A stretch of DNA of 64,000 nucleotides from Microglena sp. YARC (GCA_022414725.1 CM039465.1:39090380-39154379); one strand, 5' to 3'; shown: positions 9,601-20,158, counted from the first letter of the stretch. Numbers and translations: made by a program. Notes: generated from the letters alone by a model not told the origin.

Positions 9601-10712
9601 GGTGGTGGTTTTCGTGGTGGCGATGGTTTTGGTGGTGGTGGTTGTGGTGGTTGTGGTGGTTGTGGTTGCTGGTAGTGGTGGTGTTGCTCGTGGTGGTTTT
9701 GACAAAGATTTGGGTGTTCTTATGTTTGCAGGCATGTTCACGGCGTTCCATGCTGCCATGCCACCATGCCATGCCATGGCGTGGCATGGCATCCTAGTTT
9801 GCTGTCATTGTCAGTGTTTTTGTTTTAAACGACACGTTGCATTCCGTTGCCGAGGTCTGGCTAAACTAATCAGAGCTGCCCCCCCGGACCACTGGGCTCC
9901 GTGCTTAACGGGTTTTGGGGGGCCGGGCTCCGTGCTTTACGGGGTTTGGGTGCTTTACGGGGTTTTGGGGGCAGAGCGTCGCACTGGGGTCGTACCAAGT
10001 CGCTCAATTTGAGACGTGTCGCATGAAAACAAACTGGGTCATTTTTTTGTTTAGTTGTGAACGGATTTTCATCCCAGGAGGTGGGTCTCCGGACTCAAAC
10101 CAGTGACACTGAGATTCAGTTCGGATGGCGTTGCCACTCCTGCAAAAGAGTAGGCGCACTTAGGGCTGGTGGGAGATACCTACCCTCGACCAAACGAGCT
10201 CACCACTACCCCTATTGACCACAAATGTGTAGGGGTCGGCTATGCTATATAATATTAGTGGATTAATAATATTATATAATATTAGTCGGACGAGCCGCCT
10301 TAACATAATTTCGAATTTATTTGGAAAGCTAATATTATTGTGACAATATAATAATATTAATTTATATTAGTTTTTCAAACCGTAATATTAGTTGCCGTTC
10401 CCTACTGATGTGCTCCGTTTGATTCTTCCCTACCAGGATGGCATGGTTTTGGATGTGACGACCTGGTTGCAAGAACACCCTGGGGGTGCTTCCATTATCC
10501 CTCGCCAAAGTCTGAACATGGACTGTTCTCGATTCTTTGAGCTGTATCATGCATCGCGTGAAAGCTTTTTGTATCTGAAAGATTTCTACATCGGGGAGCT
10601 GCACCCAGATGAGAAGGGGGCTGTGCCTACGGGAACTGAGATGCCCTCAGTCGAATTTCTGGATCAATTGAGAGACTTCACATCGTTCAGACTCCCATGC
10701 GGACAATCAGTG
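1426..10712 (+). CDS. SKP1/BTB-like plus cytochrome b5 domain protein, four exons, partial
   Basis: Seen: exons at 1426-1531, 3380-3529, 4624-4764 and 10437-10712 join in one open frame (about 224 residues), with sites tccag|, aag|gtatca, tgcag|, aga|gtgcgt, gacag|, ttg|gtaagt, accag| and gtg|gtaaag, all phase 0 after the first. The first three exons read like a SKP1/BTB fold: a strand (VTIFTNDGECFPV), a CPSC pair, then VDTLTFDRVLLFLEA and a helix pair around AADVLGLRPL. The third exon ends in WLIL and the fourth opens with DGMVLDVTTWLQEHPGG, so the cytochrome b5 fold is assembled across that junction; HPGG supplies one haem histidine and LYHASRESF probably the second, before FYIGEL. Known: b5 domains bind haem and carry electrons, and SKP1/BTB folds mediate protein contacts. 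Inferred: a soluble haem-binding adaptor. The 5' end lies outside the window or unrecognised, and no exon after 10712 was found. The third intron is about 5.7 kb of repeats. Confidence 0.72.
1698..3124 (+). repeat. five extra copies of an exon tail with splice donor
   Basis: The last 54 nt of the exon at 1426-1531 recur at 1698-1751, 2341-2394, 2627-2680, 2893-2946 and 3071-3124. Every copy is exactly 54 nt, stays open in the coding frame (for example ECFPVKKRMLGSCIPLTK) and ends AAG followed by GTA. Between them lie runs of ggt/gtt triplets and 'cataacttagctacttttcagctac'. None has an obvious acceptor just upstream, so they look like pseudo-exon tails within the first intron, though nothing prevents donor use. 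Confidence 0.85.
3300..3379 (+). repeat. duplicated acceptor and head of the second exon
   Basis: The segment from 'atgctgtcacttgcacag' through 'gctgttaaagatgatgggctg' (about 3290-3332) repeats about 80 nt later as the genuine acceptor and exon start at 3380 ('gctgttcgtgatgatgggctg'). The upstream copy encodes AVKDDGLG against AVRDDGLQ. Confidence 0.75.
3590..3825. repeat. 19-bp tandem repeat, about 12 copies
   Basis: Unit 'gtctaggctgtccaccact', nearly perfect. It lies in the intron between the second and third exons of the BTB-cytochrome b5 gene. Confidence 0.92.
3868..3962. repeat. (TTTA)n microsatellite
   Basis: About 95 bp of attt repeat with few interruptions, in the same intron. Confidence 0.9.
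3980..4075 (+). pseudogene. decayed duplicate of the third exon head
   Basis: This stretch parallels the head of the exon at 4624, including 'aagagtactc' and 'gtcagccgccaacctg'. It encodes AADVLDLRPLKEYSE but lacks an AG acceptor (gtaccg instead of ggacag) and meets a TGA stop where the true exon reads CGA. It appears to be a dead copy. Confidence 0.75.
4232..4561 (-). mobile_element. tRNA-derived SINE between two copies of a 70-bp palindromic-end unit
   Basis: On the minus strand an A-box-like TGGTCCAGTGGG (4456-4467) and a B-box GGTTCGATCCC (4405-4415) have tRNA-like spacing, the head of a tRNA-derived SINE whose body runs down to about 4300. It lies between two copies (4232-4300 and 4494-4561) of a roughly 69-bp unit that begins GTGGTGTAT and ends ATACACCAC, so the unit has its own inverted termini. 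A true tRNA gene is unlikely because no acceptor-stem pairing was seen. Confidence 0.55.
4800..6600. repeat. dispersed repeat, copy A
   Basis: It starts near 'cccgtgtggccggtggcc', passes a C run (4963-4997) and CT/CA-rich sequence, then a block with 'ctgtgggattcaatcgtgc' at about 5393. It contains a 20-bp tandem repeat ('gaggttgggcagcatactct', 5860-6055). A second copy follows at 6660 and shorter ones at 8185 and 11420. Copies abut TA-rich microsatellite, as some non-LTR elements do. Its minus strand holds the arginine-rich frame at 5560-6448. Confidence 0.7.
5560..6448 (-). pseudogene. arginine-rich repeat protein fragment in dispersed repeat A
   Basis: Two overlapping minus frames (6448-6092 and 6174-5560) encode NTASQRSRRACMSKEEMDRA, then RRRDARAARPEDLRQAHNQA, then repeats of EYAAQPQ made by a 20-bp tandem repeat. 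Copy B (7314-7811) has the same motif order with conservative changes (SKEDREIANKRRRDARAARS), which suggests an ancestral coding region. The heptad-like R/E/A pattern resembles the charged leading regions of some transposon helicase proteins, but no catalytic motif is visible and the function is unknown. Confidence 0.35.
6617..6659. repeat. (TA)n microsatellite at the edge of repeat B
   Basis: About 42 bp of alternating TA immediately before the start of dispersed repeat copy B. Confidence 0.9.
6660..8150. repeat. dispersed repeat, copy B
   Basis: Parallel to copy A in order: 'gtagcccgtgtggccggtgg', a C run (about 6920-6942), 'ctgtgggattcaatcgtgc' at about 7108, and the arginine-rich minus frame. 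It ends near 'aagtcggttgcaagtcggtt' and a 'ccaccacgaccacgacc' block followed by tatata. Copy D ends the same way at about 12840, which defines the right end of the family. Confidence 0.7.
7314..7811 (-). pseudogene. arginine-rich repeat protein fragment in dispersed repeat B
   Basis: A 165-codon minus frame beginning MATVLMDRRARNTASQRSKR and containing SEELRHAGNLARSQERPSMP and EEEQEAANQARREDYAAQPG. It matches the motif order of the copy at 5560-6448, but with a single YAAQP unit instead of an expanded run. It is probably a remnant of a repeat-encoded protein with unknown function. Confidence 0.35.
8185..8950. repeat. dispersed repeat, copy C
   Basis: It begins 'agtacggtagcccgtgtggc' next to a tatata stretch. 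From 8268 to about 8925 it parallels 11431-12018 (shared 'catttggccgcac', 'cagccatgatgtttccccc', 'gcatatcccgact'). It is mostly C- and CA-rich low-complexity sequence. Confidence 0.7.
8950..9590. other. intronic sequence with short repeats, no exon seen
   Basis: It contains a twice-repeated 'actgcttgccaccttacacctaaatg' type segment (9176-9260; quoted only in part here: 'actgcttgccaccttaca') and 'aaattggtcagcgctt' repeats (9296-9345). The short open frames here have no recognisable protein content. Confidence 0.4.
9596..9690. repeat. GGT/TTG-rich microsatellite
   Basis: A run of ggtggtggtt-type triplets in the third intron of the BTB-cytochrome b5 gene, resembling the triplet runs between the exon-tail copies at 1570-3060. 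Confidence 0.85.
10050..10150 (-). repeat. dispersed 'gggagacccacct' repeat, minus copy
   Basis: The reverse complement of 15205-15330, sharing 'gtgggtctccggactcaaac' against the same order in reverse. Shorter plus copies occur near 3222, 4088 and 44049 ('gctggtttgtgtcgggagac'). At least five copies in the window indicate a mobile short repeat; the class is unknown. Confidence 0.7.
10226..10403. mobile_element. AT-rich MITE with TAGGG-type terminal inverted repeats
   Basis: It starts TAGGGGTCGGC and ends GCCGTTCCCTA, so the termini are imperfect inverted repeats. The interior is AT-rich with many 'taatatta' blocks. The 8-bp flanks (caaatgtg and ctgatgtg) agree at 6 of 8 positions, suggesting a hAT-like target duplication. 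It sits 34 bp before the cytochrome b5 exon. Possible relatives are at 23864-24011 and 43502-43648. Confidence 0.5.
10437..10712 (+). CDS. cytochrome b5 haem-binding exon
   Basis: This exon alone carries most of a cytochrome b5 fold (92 codons). It follows a pyrimidine-rich acceptor (ttcttccctaccag) and ends before gtaaag. Visible marks are HPGG, a spacer of about 20 residues ending in the second histidine (ELYHASRE), and the closing helix and strand (YLKDFYIGEL). An acidic, proline-containing tail follows (HPDEKGAVP), then FLDQLRDFTSF. The spacing between the histidines is near the family norm, although the usual glycine-rich loop reads IIPRQSLNMDC here. It joins in phase to the exon ending at 4764. 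Confidence 0.8.
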
Positions 10713-11405
10713 GTAAAGAACCACCTTGGCTCGGCCAGGTAGCCAGATTGTTGCAGTAATATGATAGGTGTATATAGCAGGGTACCTCAGGAGGACCCCC
10801 AGCTCTGCTGCCTGAGACGCAACCAATTGTATAGCCTGCGTCCTGTGGACCCTTCGATTGTGGACCCTTCGATTGTAGACCCTTCGACGTTGTGTCTGCG
10901 ACGTAGGACGCAGCGTCCTGAACAACTCTGGTATGTAGACCTACATAGGCCAGTTAGTACTGACTTGCAGATCAGCTTGTTTTTATTACATGGTCTATCA
11001 GCCTTCAGGCTCCTCACCGTCTGCTTGGCTTGGCTTGGTTTGATATCATGGTCTATCAGCCTTTAGGCTGCTCACCGTCTGCTTGGCTTGGCTTGGTTTG
11101 ATATCATGGTCTATCAGCCTTCAGGCTCCTCACCATCTCCTGGCAGAGTAAAACATGGGTAGCATAAACACTACTACACCACACTCCAGAGTGCAGAATG
11201 TAAGCACAGGGCTGTCAGCTACTAGCTACTAGCCACATGCACTACTAACCCTGCACCACACTACAGAGTGCAGAATGTAAGCACAGGGCTGCAGACAGTT
11301 TAAGCACATGTCAAGGTCAACTACTACTTGCAGTTCTGAACGCTTGGTTCTGTATTCACTAGCCCTACGTATGTACTGTCATGTGTTTTGAAGGACAGTA
11401 CAGTC
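10713..11405. other. no recognisable exon; tandem repeat at 10985-11140
   Basis: It contains a roughly 60-bp unit repeated about three times ('catggtctatcagcct', 'ctcaccgtctgcttggcttg') and a near-duplicate pair around 'agagtgcagaatgtaagcac' (11189 and 11265). No continuation of the cytochrome b5 gene was found. Confidence 0.5.
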
Positions 11406-11419
11406 TGCACTGCCTACCA

Positions 11420-12850
11420 CAAGTTTATTTGGCATTTGGCCGCACTTGTTTGGGGCTCGGTTACAGAATGGTTTAAACTTGTACTGCCTTCCACCCCTCA
11501 CATGAACACACAGCCATGATGTTTCCCCCACTAAAAACACTGAGCTCCCCCCCCCCTCCCCCCCCTTCCCTCCCGTTGGTCGCACCTGTTTAGTGCTGGG
11601 TTACATAACAGTTATGCCGCTTTTGTCTGCAGTGCATGCAACTGAAAACACTGACAGATGCATATCCCTTGAGATGGTCCCCTTGTGCACCCACAAGCAC
11701 CCACATACCACAGTACTCCCCTCCCTCCCCCCCCCACCCCAGTTATCTCCACCCCCACCCCACTCAGCCATGTACCCCCACCAACAAACAACCTCCCTTA
11801 CACTTTATCATTTCCTGACATATTTCCTGCCCCTCCCCCTCCCCCCACCCCAGACCCCCACCCTCTCCCAACTCTTATCTGCCCCCCCTCCACTTCAGCT
11901 GTGGGCTTTGCCATAGCTGAAAGGCTAACGGGACGAAGAGCAGGCTGCAGATCCAACCCATCGACAACGTTTGCGCATATCCCGACTCCGCTGATATCAT
12001 CGGACCTGCGCGATTGCGGACCTTCCCTGCCACTTCAGCTGTGATCGACAGCCGAGCCCACTGAGCAAACTGAACATGTGCGATCGCAACCGTACATACC
12101 TGAAGCTTCTTCGCGAGTACGTATTCAGGTCGGCCGAAGACCTATCCTGTCCACACGAACTGCTCCCGAAGTCAACTCGATCCGACTATCCGAGTCTTGG
12201 AAACATAGCTAGGTTCGTCCATTCAACTTTGCCGCGTTATCGCTATGACAATGCACAGCGATTTGTTTCTCGATGCAGTGGGAGGAAGTTGGAGCCAAGT
12301 TGCTGAAATGAGATGTTCGGTTAGACTTAGGGCGAGAATGCCCAGCGAGATTGTTCATTTAGTCAACTTTGCCGTGTGCTTGCTACGGCACAATGCGGAG
12401 TGGCATGTTTCTCAATGCAGTGGGGCGAAGTTGCAGTCAAGTTTCTGACATGCAATGGGATGGATGGGATTCGAAAACTTCTGCCAGGTCGGCTGACTCA
12501 CCACGTCACCTTCCGTTGTGCGCAGCGGCAGGTCTCTTGATGCAAGGGGTCGATCTTGCAGAGATGCAAGGGAAAAGCTTATAGGAAGACAAACAATTGC
12601 GCTACCGAAATCAGGTGGATGAGCTCAGGCGGGAAAAGGAGAAATCGGGCGGGATGCACAACAGGTAGAATACGCAGGAGGCGAAGGGCGCATAAGGCGG
12701 AATTCGCATGAGGCCAAATCAGGCAGAAGTTTAAGCAGGAGGGAATAAACGCGTGAATTGGTTGAGCGTGAATTGGCTGGGCGAGAAGTCGGTTAAGTCG
12801 GTTACACCACCACGACCACGACCGCCATGATTTCTTTATATATATATAGA
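11420..12850. repeat. dispersed repeat, copy D
   Basis: 11431-12018 is a near copy of 8268-8925. The rest (to 'gtcggttacaccaccacgac' at 12800 and a tatata tail) matches the right end of copies B and C. Internal direct repeats occur (the 'ctcgatgcagtgggaggaag' type at 12270 and 12410). Open frames here are short and unrecognised. Confidence 0.6.
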
Positions 12851-12899
12851 TCTGTATACTTACCGGTATGCAGTACTTAATGCAGTGTAACAATTTCTA

Positions 12900-15200
12900 T
12901 GACAATGTAAGGTTTGCATGAAGGAACCCCTAACCCTGCCCCCCTAAATTATATATTACCAACTAAACGAGGGGATTAAACGACCTTAGTAACTTAAAGT
13001 GCTTAAACTATCAAATTAAACGACCTTAGTTACACTAGCCTATAACCACTTACATTAACCAAGTACATTAAACGAACACGCTAATCCATGTAAAACGAGT
13101 CCAGGATTTAGGATCTTAAACCACCTTAACCGCTTAATCGAGGGATAAAACACGTCTATGCCATTTTTACGATTTTAAGAAACTAGTTTAAAGCTGATTG
13201 GTCTCTCTTTTATCCGGCTTATCAGGCCAAAAAGCACTCGTTTAAGACTGCACTTATTTATTAGGGCTACAAGCAAGCGCTCCGGGTGTTTCTGTAATGT
13301 GAGGATCTAACTTCTTACCAGGGGATAGAAGTTGTAGCCTTCATCCCTCCATGTCATGAATCCTGATTCCTTTTAAGGGATGGAAATACTTACCGGCTTC
13401 AGTTCATCAATTGATCAATGCTGTTTCTTTTGAAGCCCCTCCTATCACGGTTGGACAAGACCCTTGAGCCTACTTGGCATACCCCTGGACTGTAGCTTAT
13501 ATAACCTATATCCCTTCAATGTAACATATATCCCTTCAGTGAAAATGAAAAACATGAAAATTAAAATTTAAACATCCAAGAATTGTCACTATGACCCATA
13601 CATCCCTTCAGTGATCTACATAAAAAATGTAGGGCACAAGTTTTCAGCCTAATTGTTTCATTTTTAGGCCATGCATTGCGGGCATAGCAGCGTCCACCCA
13701 GCTCCATAAGCCAGTGACCGTGTCAAGAACACAGATAACCGCTGCATTGGAATGCCTAACGTGCCAGCTTTCAGACGCACTAGCTAGCTCCAGGTTTAGG
13801 GGTTAGGGTTTGGGCCCAAAGGTGAGTGGAAGGAGCTTCCTAGAAGCTCTTACGCGTAGCTAAAACAGAAACAATACTCAGGCTATCTGGATATCCTAAA
13901 TTTCGTCTGCCGTTGTCAAAAGGGGTAGGGGTGAACGTTCGTTTGGTCGAGGCCTCAAGGGTCGACCAAACGATCCGAAGTAGTGCGGTTCGGAGAGATT
14001 TCGACCCCCACGGAAAAAATCTAGTTTAATACCTATGGAAGCACATGCAAAGCCGAACGCATACACCTATATCATTTCTCGAGCGGTGCAGATTTCGACG
14101 AGTTGTGTAGCTTTCAAGGTTGGTGTCAGTTGGGGCGGTTGAGGCCCAGGGTTGAGGCCTGGGCCTGCCTTTCGTTGAGGCAACCTCGGACAATAAATAG
14201 GTCCGAGACGCGCACATGCGTCAACTTTTGCCGAGCTGCTTTGCTGCTGCGTATTCAGAATGGCTATTTGCTAGTATGTAAGGCAACATTTGTCATCGAG
14301 GTGCCTCGTTCAGCCCTACCTGGCCTACACGAGGACTAACTCCGAGCGAAGAGGCCCCTGAGGAGCGCGGCACTGGCTTGGGAGCTTTAATATTGTGGTA
14401 GTAATAGAGCCTGTTGCTCGTAGCCAGCTCGGAGGAGCATGTAGTTTGCTGAGTTTGGGAATTTCGGTTGGGCTGGGAGGGCAGTTGCGGGAATGCTCGC
14501 TGTGGATGCGACACGAAAATTTGGGGACCGACAGGAGAAGAGGTGATGCATAAGGGTCCCCTTAATGTTTTCCCAGCGGCGTAAGACCGTGGGTCAAGAT
14601 TGGCGACCGTAGTCCTTTTTTTGCTGGTTCCACTCTTCACTGAGCGGCGGAAGTAAAGCACCCGCCAGGCGCCCGATGGGCCTGGAGTCTCGGCTGAGTA
14701 GGCCCTTAATGTGTGTGTTTGAGCCTATAATTGGAGGTGAATAGCCTTGGGTCCTCCCAAAGTTGCCCGAATTGTCGTAGGAGTTGTCCAATGGCTATAT
14801 GGGGGTCCAGGACTATGTGGCCAAGGCGATGGGTGAAAACATTGGGCGGATCAAAATTTATCGGCCTCTTAAGTGGGTTTGTATGGTGCAAAAACTGTAT
14901 GCAACCTATTTTCGGCCATATCACACTCCACTATTTTTCTTTTCTTTTGAAACTTTTTTGAAATGTTCCCATCAATACTTCCATAATTACAGGCCCTTCA
15001 AAAAAAATCAAAGCGGTTGTGTGAGTCAGCCACGAATTTAAAAGCATTTTTAGCGAAAACATCACTGTACAAATTTAATGTGGGTCCAAAATCAAAACAA
15101 AATCGACAAAATGTTCCATAAATGTATTTTGTCTCAACCAACATTCCTAGTTCATTTGGGTCCAATCGAAGAAAGTATATTTTGCCTCTGAACTCCACTA
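12900..15200. other. unrecognised intergenic sequence
   Basis: It includes partial copies of other repeats, notably a fold-back fragment at about 13760-13870 ending 'agaagctcttacgcgtagct'. Minus frames at 14293-14661 and 14594-14791 are open for over 60 codons (for example SRDSRPIGRLAGALLPPLSE) but match no family that I can name. No confident gene is called. Confidence 0.35.
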
Positions 15201-15813
15201 CTAAGTGCACCTACTATTTTATAGGAGTGGCAACGTCATTCGAACTGAATCCTCAGTGCCGCTAGTTTGTGTCGGGAGACCCACCTGCTAGGGTTAAAGT
15301 CCTTTCACAACTAAAAAAAGCTGGATGTCCTAAACTGCGACACCCCCCATCATCTAAGAAAGCTCATAAGAACTCAAAATTCTTCCTTCATCGTGCATCA
15401 TACATCCGCAGAGCATGCCCCTGGCTTGTATGGGTATTGCACGTGGGGACTGGGAATTGGAAGACTGGGAACTGGAAGACGGTGAGCAGCCGAGAGTTGG
15501 CTGGAAAACTACGTAGCAATTCAATTTCAATTTCAAAATTCAGAGCTCACAGCCAGGAGTGAAAAAACTGCTAACACGTAGCCTAAAAAGCTGAGGAGGG
15601 CCCCCCCCCACCCACCCCCAACCCCCCTCCAGGGTAGTGCAGGACGCAGCGTCCTGCGTCGCTGGACGCGATATAGGGAGGGTCCGTTGGGTCGCAAACG
15701 CGAAATGGGATGGTCTGTTGCGTCCCAGACGCAGCTTTCGTAAATTGGTTGCATCGCAAACGCAGGTTCGGGATGTTGGTTGCGTCTCATGGGACGCAAC
15801 GTGTAGCAGTTAC

Positions 15814-16160
15814 TATCAGCTTGTATGCCCTCCGTAGCGTAGACAGAGATGAAAGCAGCGGAACAGGCGCACCAATCTATACACGGAAACGAGAATAGCA
15901 TTACAAGGACAGGCGGACGCCAAAGGACACCAGCGGTGGGAGAGGCGGATGCCTGTAACCTGACTAGAACCTAAGCCAGGGATCTTAAGCAGGGCACAGG
16001 GCAATACAGAGCGTGTCAGTGAGAGACCGGTGACGCAGCCAACAGGAAGCTGTCACTGAGTCATGAAGGATGACACAGTACTGGCAGAGCCGATAGTTCT
16101 AAGTACATAAGTAGTCACCAAGTCATAAAACGCGTGAGAGCACCGCAATTCATGCTGACA
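15814..16160 (-). repeat. 3' LTR of copia element 1
   Basis: 347 bp, followed on the + side by ctccacct, the complement of the polypurine tract. The 5-bp duplication gttac precedes it. Confidence 0.93.
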
Positions 16161-16473
16161 CTCCACCTATGACACAGGTGACATACAATACGACTTCTCC
16201 ACCTATGGCACTGGTGACATAGAACTATATGTAACAATTAAAAAAAAAAAATCAAAGCACTCCGAAAAATCGAGAGAACTCCAAATGGAACCCAAAGGGT
16301 GATATGAAGGAATGAAACAAGGCAAAAACCAAAAAATTGCCAAGGTAGGAAAAGATGAAAACCGAATATCAAAGATGGGTAACAACGGTATAGAAAAACC
16401 GATCCGGGAATAGGAACCTAATGCCAAACAATGATAACCAAAGAAAACGAATGTAACCAGAAAAAAAATGACC
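16161..16473 (-). other. 3' untranslated region of copia element 1
   Basis: AT-rich non-coding sequence between the pol stop and the 3' LTR. It holds two copies of AGGTGGAG on the minus strand, one at the LTR edge and one near 16200. Confidence 0.7.
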
Positions 16474-19400
16474 CTAAGAAGAAGCGGTCATTCCAAGCAT
16501 TCGGACAAATCTCCAGAACACAGCAGGATCAAGGGGCTTGGTGAAGGGGTCAGCACAGTTGTCCTTAGTGTTAACATAGGCAACATCTAGCTGCTCATCC
16601 TCCACCAGCTCCTTGATATAGTGATGGATGACATCAATGTGCTTGTTGCGAGGGAGCAGCTGCCAGTCATTAGCCCAGCTCAAGGACCCCAAGTTGTCAC
16701 CCTGAATGGTAACCAGGTCACAAGGCAGGCCCAGATCAACTCTCAACTTCTTCAACCATTGCACCTCCCGGGCTGCCTGAGACAGGGCCTGATACTCAGC
16801 CTCACTAGAGCTAATGGCAACAGTAGGCTGCCTCTTGCTCATCCAGTTCACAACGCACCCCCCAGCAAGCACAGCAAAGCCAGTCTGAGACCTCCTGTCA
16901 GACCCATCAGCAGCAAAGGATGAGTCACTAAAGACAGTAAAAGAGAACTCAGGGTTGTGGGTGTAAGTGAGGCCCAGGTGGGAATGTGATCTCAAATACA
17001 AGAGCAAACGCTTGGCTGCCCCCCAGAGGGGAACGGTAGGGTGAGCAGAAAACCTGGACAGGTAGCTCACAGCAAAAGAAATATCAGGCCTGGTGCAAGT
17101 AGCCAGGTATAGCAAAGCACCCACAAGAGATAGGTACTGGCATTAGAGGGCAGGGGGTCTCCAGGGGGGTCAGTGACGGTGGACTTGGCCATGGGAGCAC
17201 CAAACTTGGGCTTGGCAGCAGCAGTAAGACCAAACTGCTCAACCAGATCAACAATGTAGGAGTGCTGGGAAAGGTTGACCTGAACACACCTGCCCTCAGA
17301 GTCAAGTGTAACAGCCATGTCCAAAGAGAGGAACTGAACCGGAACACCCATCTCTTTGACCTCCCAGCCAGCTTTCTCCATAGCTTTGATCAGCAAAACA
17401 TACCTATCCAGCTCACTAAAAGCACAGATAAAATCATCAACATAGGTCAGGACATAGCTCCACCCACCAATAGAATCCCTCCCTAAATACAGAGCAGGTT
17501 CTGCCTTGCACATAGTAAACCCATGTGCAACCAAAACCCGCTTGACATCCCGACTCCAAGCCCTGGGCGCCTGCTTCAAACCATAAAGAGACTAGATCAG
17601 TTTGCACACAAGGGGAACACCGTTAGGACCAAGTACCTTAAAGCCCTCAGGCTGGTGGCAGTACAGGTCCAGACCAGGGTCTAGCTTAGCATTCAGAAAT
17701 GCAGTCTTGATGTCCAGCTGCCGAACAAACATTTTTCTATGAGTGATGGCAGCAAGGAGCACCCTCAGACCTGCTTTAGAGGAAACGGGGGCATATACGT
17801 CATGAAAGTCCAGCCCAGGACGCTGCAGAAAACCACGGACCACAAAACGTGCCTTGAAGCGCACAGAACCATCAACCCCAACCTTCTTCACAAATAACCA
17901 CCTGCCAGACAGGATCCTCTGCTTAGGAGGCTGTGGAGTGAGTGCCCAAGTACCATGGGCATGTAGGGACGCCATCTCAAATTTCATAGCAAGCAGCCAT
18001 TGATCCCTGTCAGGGTTGGTAGGAAGCATGGCAGCTTTAAAGGTTAGTTTAGTGGAGGTGGAAATGTATGCCCCCGCGTACAAGCAGTGTACTTGTACAT
18101 GAGCAGCGGGGATATCAGCAGTATCAGCAGTAACCGGTAGTAAAGCCCCCAGCGCAGCACTAATGCCTGGTTGAACAAGGCCGGCATTCTTTGCCTCTAT
18201 GTCATCGAAGCCTGGGTCGACCGGAACACCCCAGCCATACGCAGTATCAGACCCGGACCAGTGTTCAAGATCATCACTCACACTCTCGGTGACGGCCACA
18301 TCGTTACAATGCCTTGTCCGGTGTAAACCACCAGGGACAGCAGGAGGCGAAGGGATCAGCAGCGCCCGCGAGCCATCCGAACAGGTGGACGGGGGGTGGC
18401 AACTAGTGGACAATGGACCTATATCAGTCTCCATTAAGATCTGAGGCTGTCCTAATCCTAGAGCTTCGCCGACGAAACCCCCTGAGATTCGGGTAAAATC
18501 TTATCTGAAAGGACATCGGAATCCCGCCCGCCCAGTGCCTTCACACGCAATGCAGCACCATCAGCCCCTGACCTGGGACGCAAGGTCATCCCATGACCAG
18601 GGCAGCGGTCGACAATTGGGGTTAGCAAAGGGTCTAAGGAATTAACCGCAGACTCAGGCATGTGTCCGTTGATAGCGGCAGGGATGCGAGAAACATACGG
18701 AGTCCCATCATAGGGAGATAGCCCAGGAATACAGTTATAGCTAAACTGTTCATAGAAGAGTACATCACGACTCTCTACTACCTGGCGCAACTTAGGAACC
18801 CAAACAAAATAACCGTTACTCACCAGAGAATACCCAACCAGTCTACCAGATAACGCCCTTTCGTCTAGCTTGTTGCGTTTCTTCCCATTGACTAAGGTAA
18901 CATAGCAAGGGCAACCATACACATGCAACAACGACACATCAGGTAGAACCCCAAAGAACAACTCATAAGGAGTCTTGTCACCCTGATTGGGCAGCCGGTT
19001 ACGTAGGTAACAAGCAGCTAGGAAGGCATAGGGCCAGAAAGACTTAGTAAGCTTAGACTCCAAATGGATACTCCTAGCTATGTTCTGCAAGACCCCATTG
19101 TACCGTTCCACAGTTGCATTCTGCTGAGCAGTGTATGCCATAGATAATTCATGCACAGCACCAACCGATTCTAACCAATCCTCGAACCACTGTACTAGAA
19201 ATTCCTTAGCCCTGTCAGATCTGAGACACTTGAAAACAAAACCATGCAGCTGAGTCATCCATCTGAGGATTGTAGTTTGAACTGCTAAGGGAGCTTCATC
19301 CTTGGTCCTCAAACACAATACTTCAGCATAGCCAGAGTATTGGTCTGTGAGACACAGAACATAAAACTCCCCACGCAAGCCCCTAATATGAAATGGTTCC

Positions 19401-20158
19401 ATGATGTCCAAGTGAAGGCGTTGTAAAGGTGCACGGATCTTAGTTTGGCTTTCTTTAGGAAAAGGGAGACGTTTTGCCTTAGCCTTCTGACAAGCATCAC
19501 ATGGGATCTTAGACAGCCTTTTCACCTGTTTGAGAGTGCGGGGTAAGTTTTTAACCAAACCCTTCCTGACAAGGTTGTGCATGGCGTCATAGCCAGGGTG
19601 ACCCAGCCGCCTATGCCACAACCATTCAGGAGTGGTAGGGATAACAACTCCACCATCCTCATCAACATCAAGTGCAAAAACTGGATAATGTACAGCACTC
19701 AACAAACGGCCACGAGGGGTGTGACAAGGCCTACAGGTAAATTTGTACACACCATCACTGGAGGCAGGTAAGGACCAGAGGACAGAAGAGCCCTGAGTGG
19801 CAGTACAACTAAGACTATCAAAAGAAATCTTGCAGTTGTGAGCATGAGCCACAGCATTTACTGACAGGAGGTTCACCGGACAGTGAGGGATGTAGAGAAC
19901 ATTAGTTAAAGTGATTGATGTTGGTAACCAATCACTACATAACACAATGGACCCCTGACCCACCGACCGTTGAACCACTCCATCACCAAATTTAACTGCT
20001 GGCCCATCCTCAGAAGCATGATACACAGTGAACAGAGACAGATCACCTGTGATTGACATCCCAGCTCCAGAATCAACATGCCAGATACCCTCAGACAGGC
20101 TCGGGCTACAGACATTTGAAAACTTCGAAGTGCAGGAGAATAGGACAGAGCTTACCTC
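16474..20158 (-). pseudogene. pol: pol of copia element 1 (protease, integrase, RT, RNase H), broken
   Basis: Domains in order: protease with DSGAG (about 20060-20074); integrase zinc region (LWHRRLGHPGYD to CDACQKAK) and DDE core (LDIMEPF, LRSDRAKEF, ATVERYNG) within 20059-18458; reverse transcriptase with YVDD (about 17440); RNase H (SDSSFAADGSDRRSQTGF, SSSEAEYQALSQAA) ending at 16474. Breaks: a frame change near 18450 between integrase and RT, a nonsense TAG at 17592-17594 where element 2 has a lysine codon before SLYGLKQAPRAW, and a single-base loss near 17137. Pol would be expressed by passing the gag stop in frame. Fragments of every copia domain are present, so family assignment is firm. 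Confidence 0.9.

Noticed and set aside
13797..13830. Telomere-like 'ggttagggtttggg'
   Set aside because: A single short match inside a dispersed repeat, with no array.
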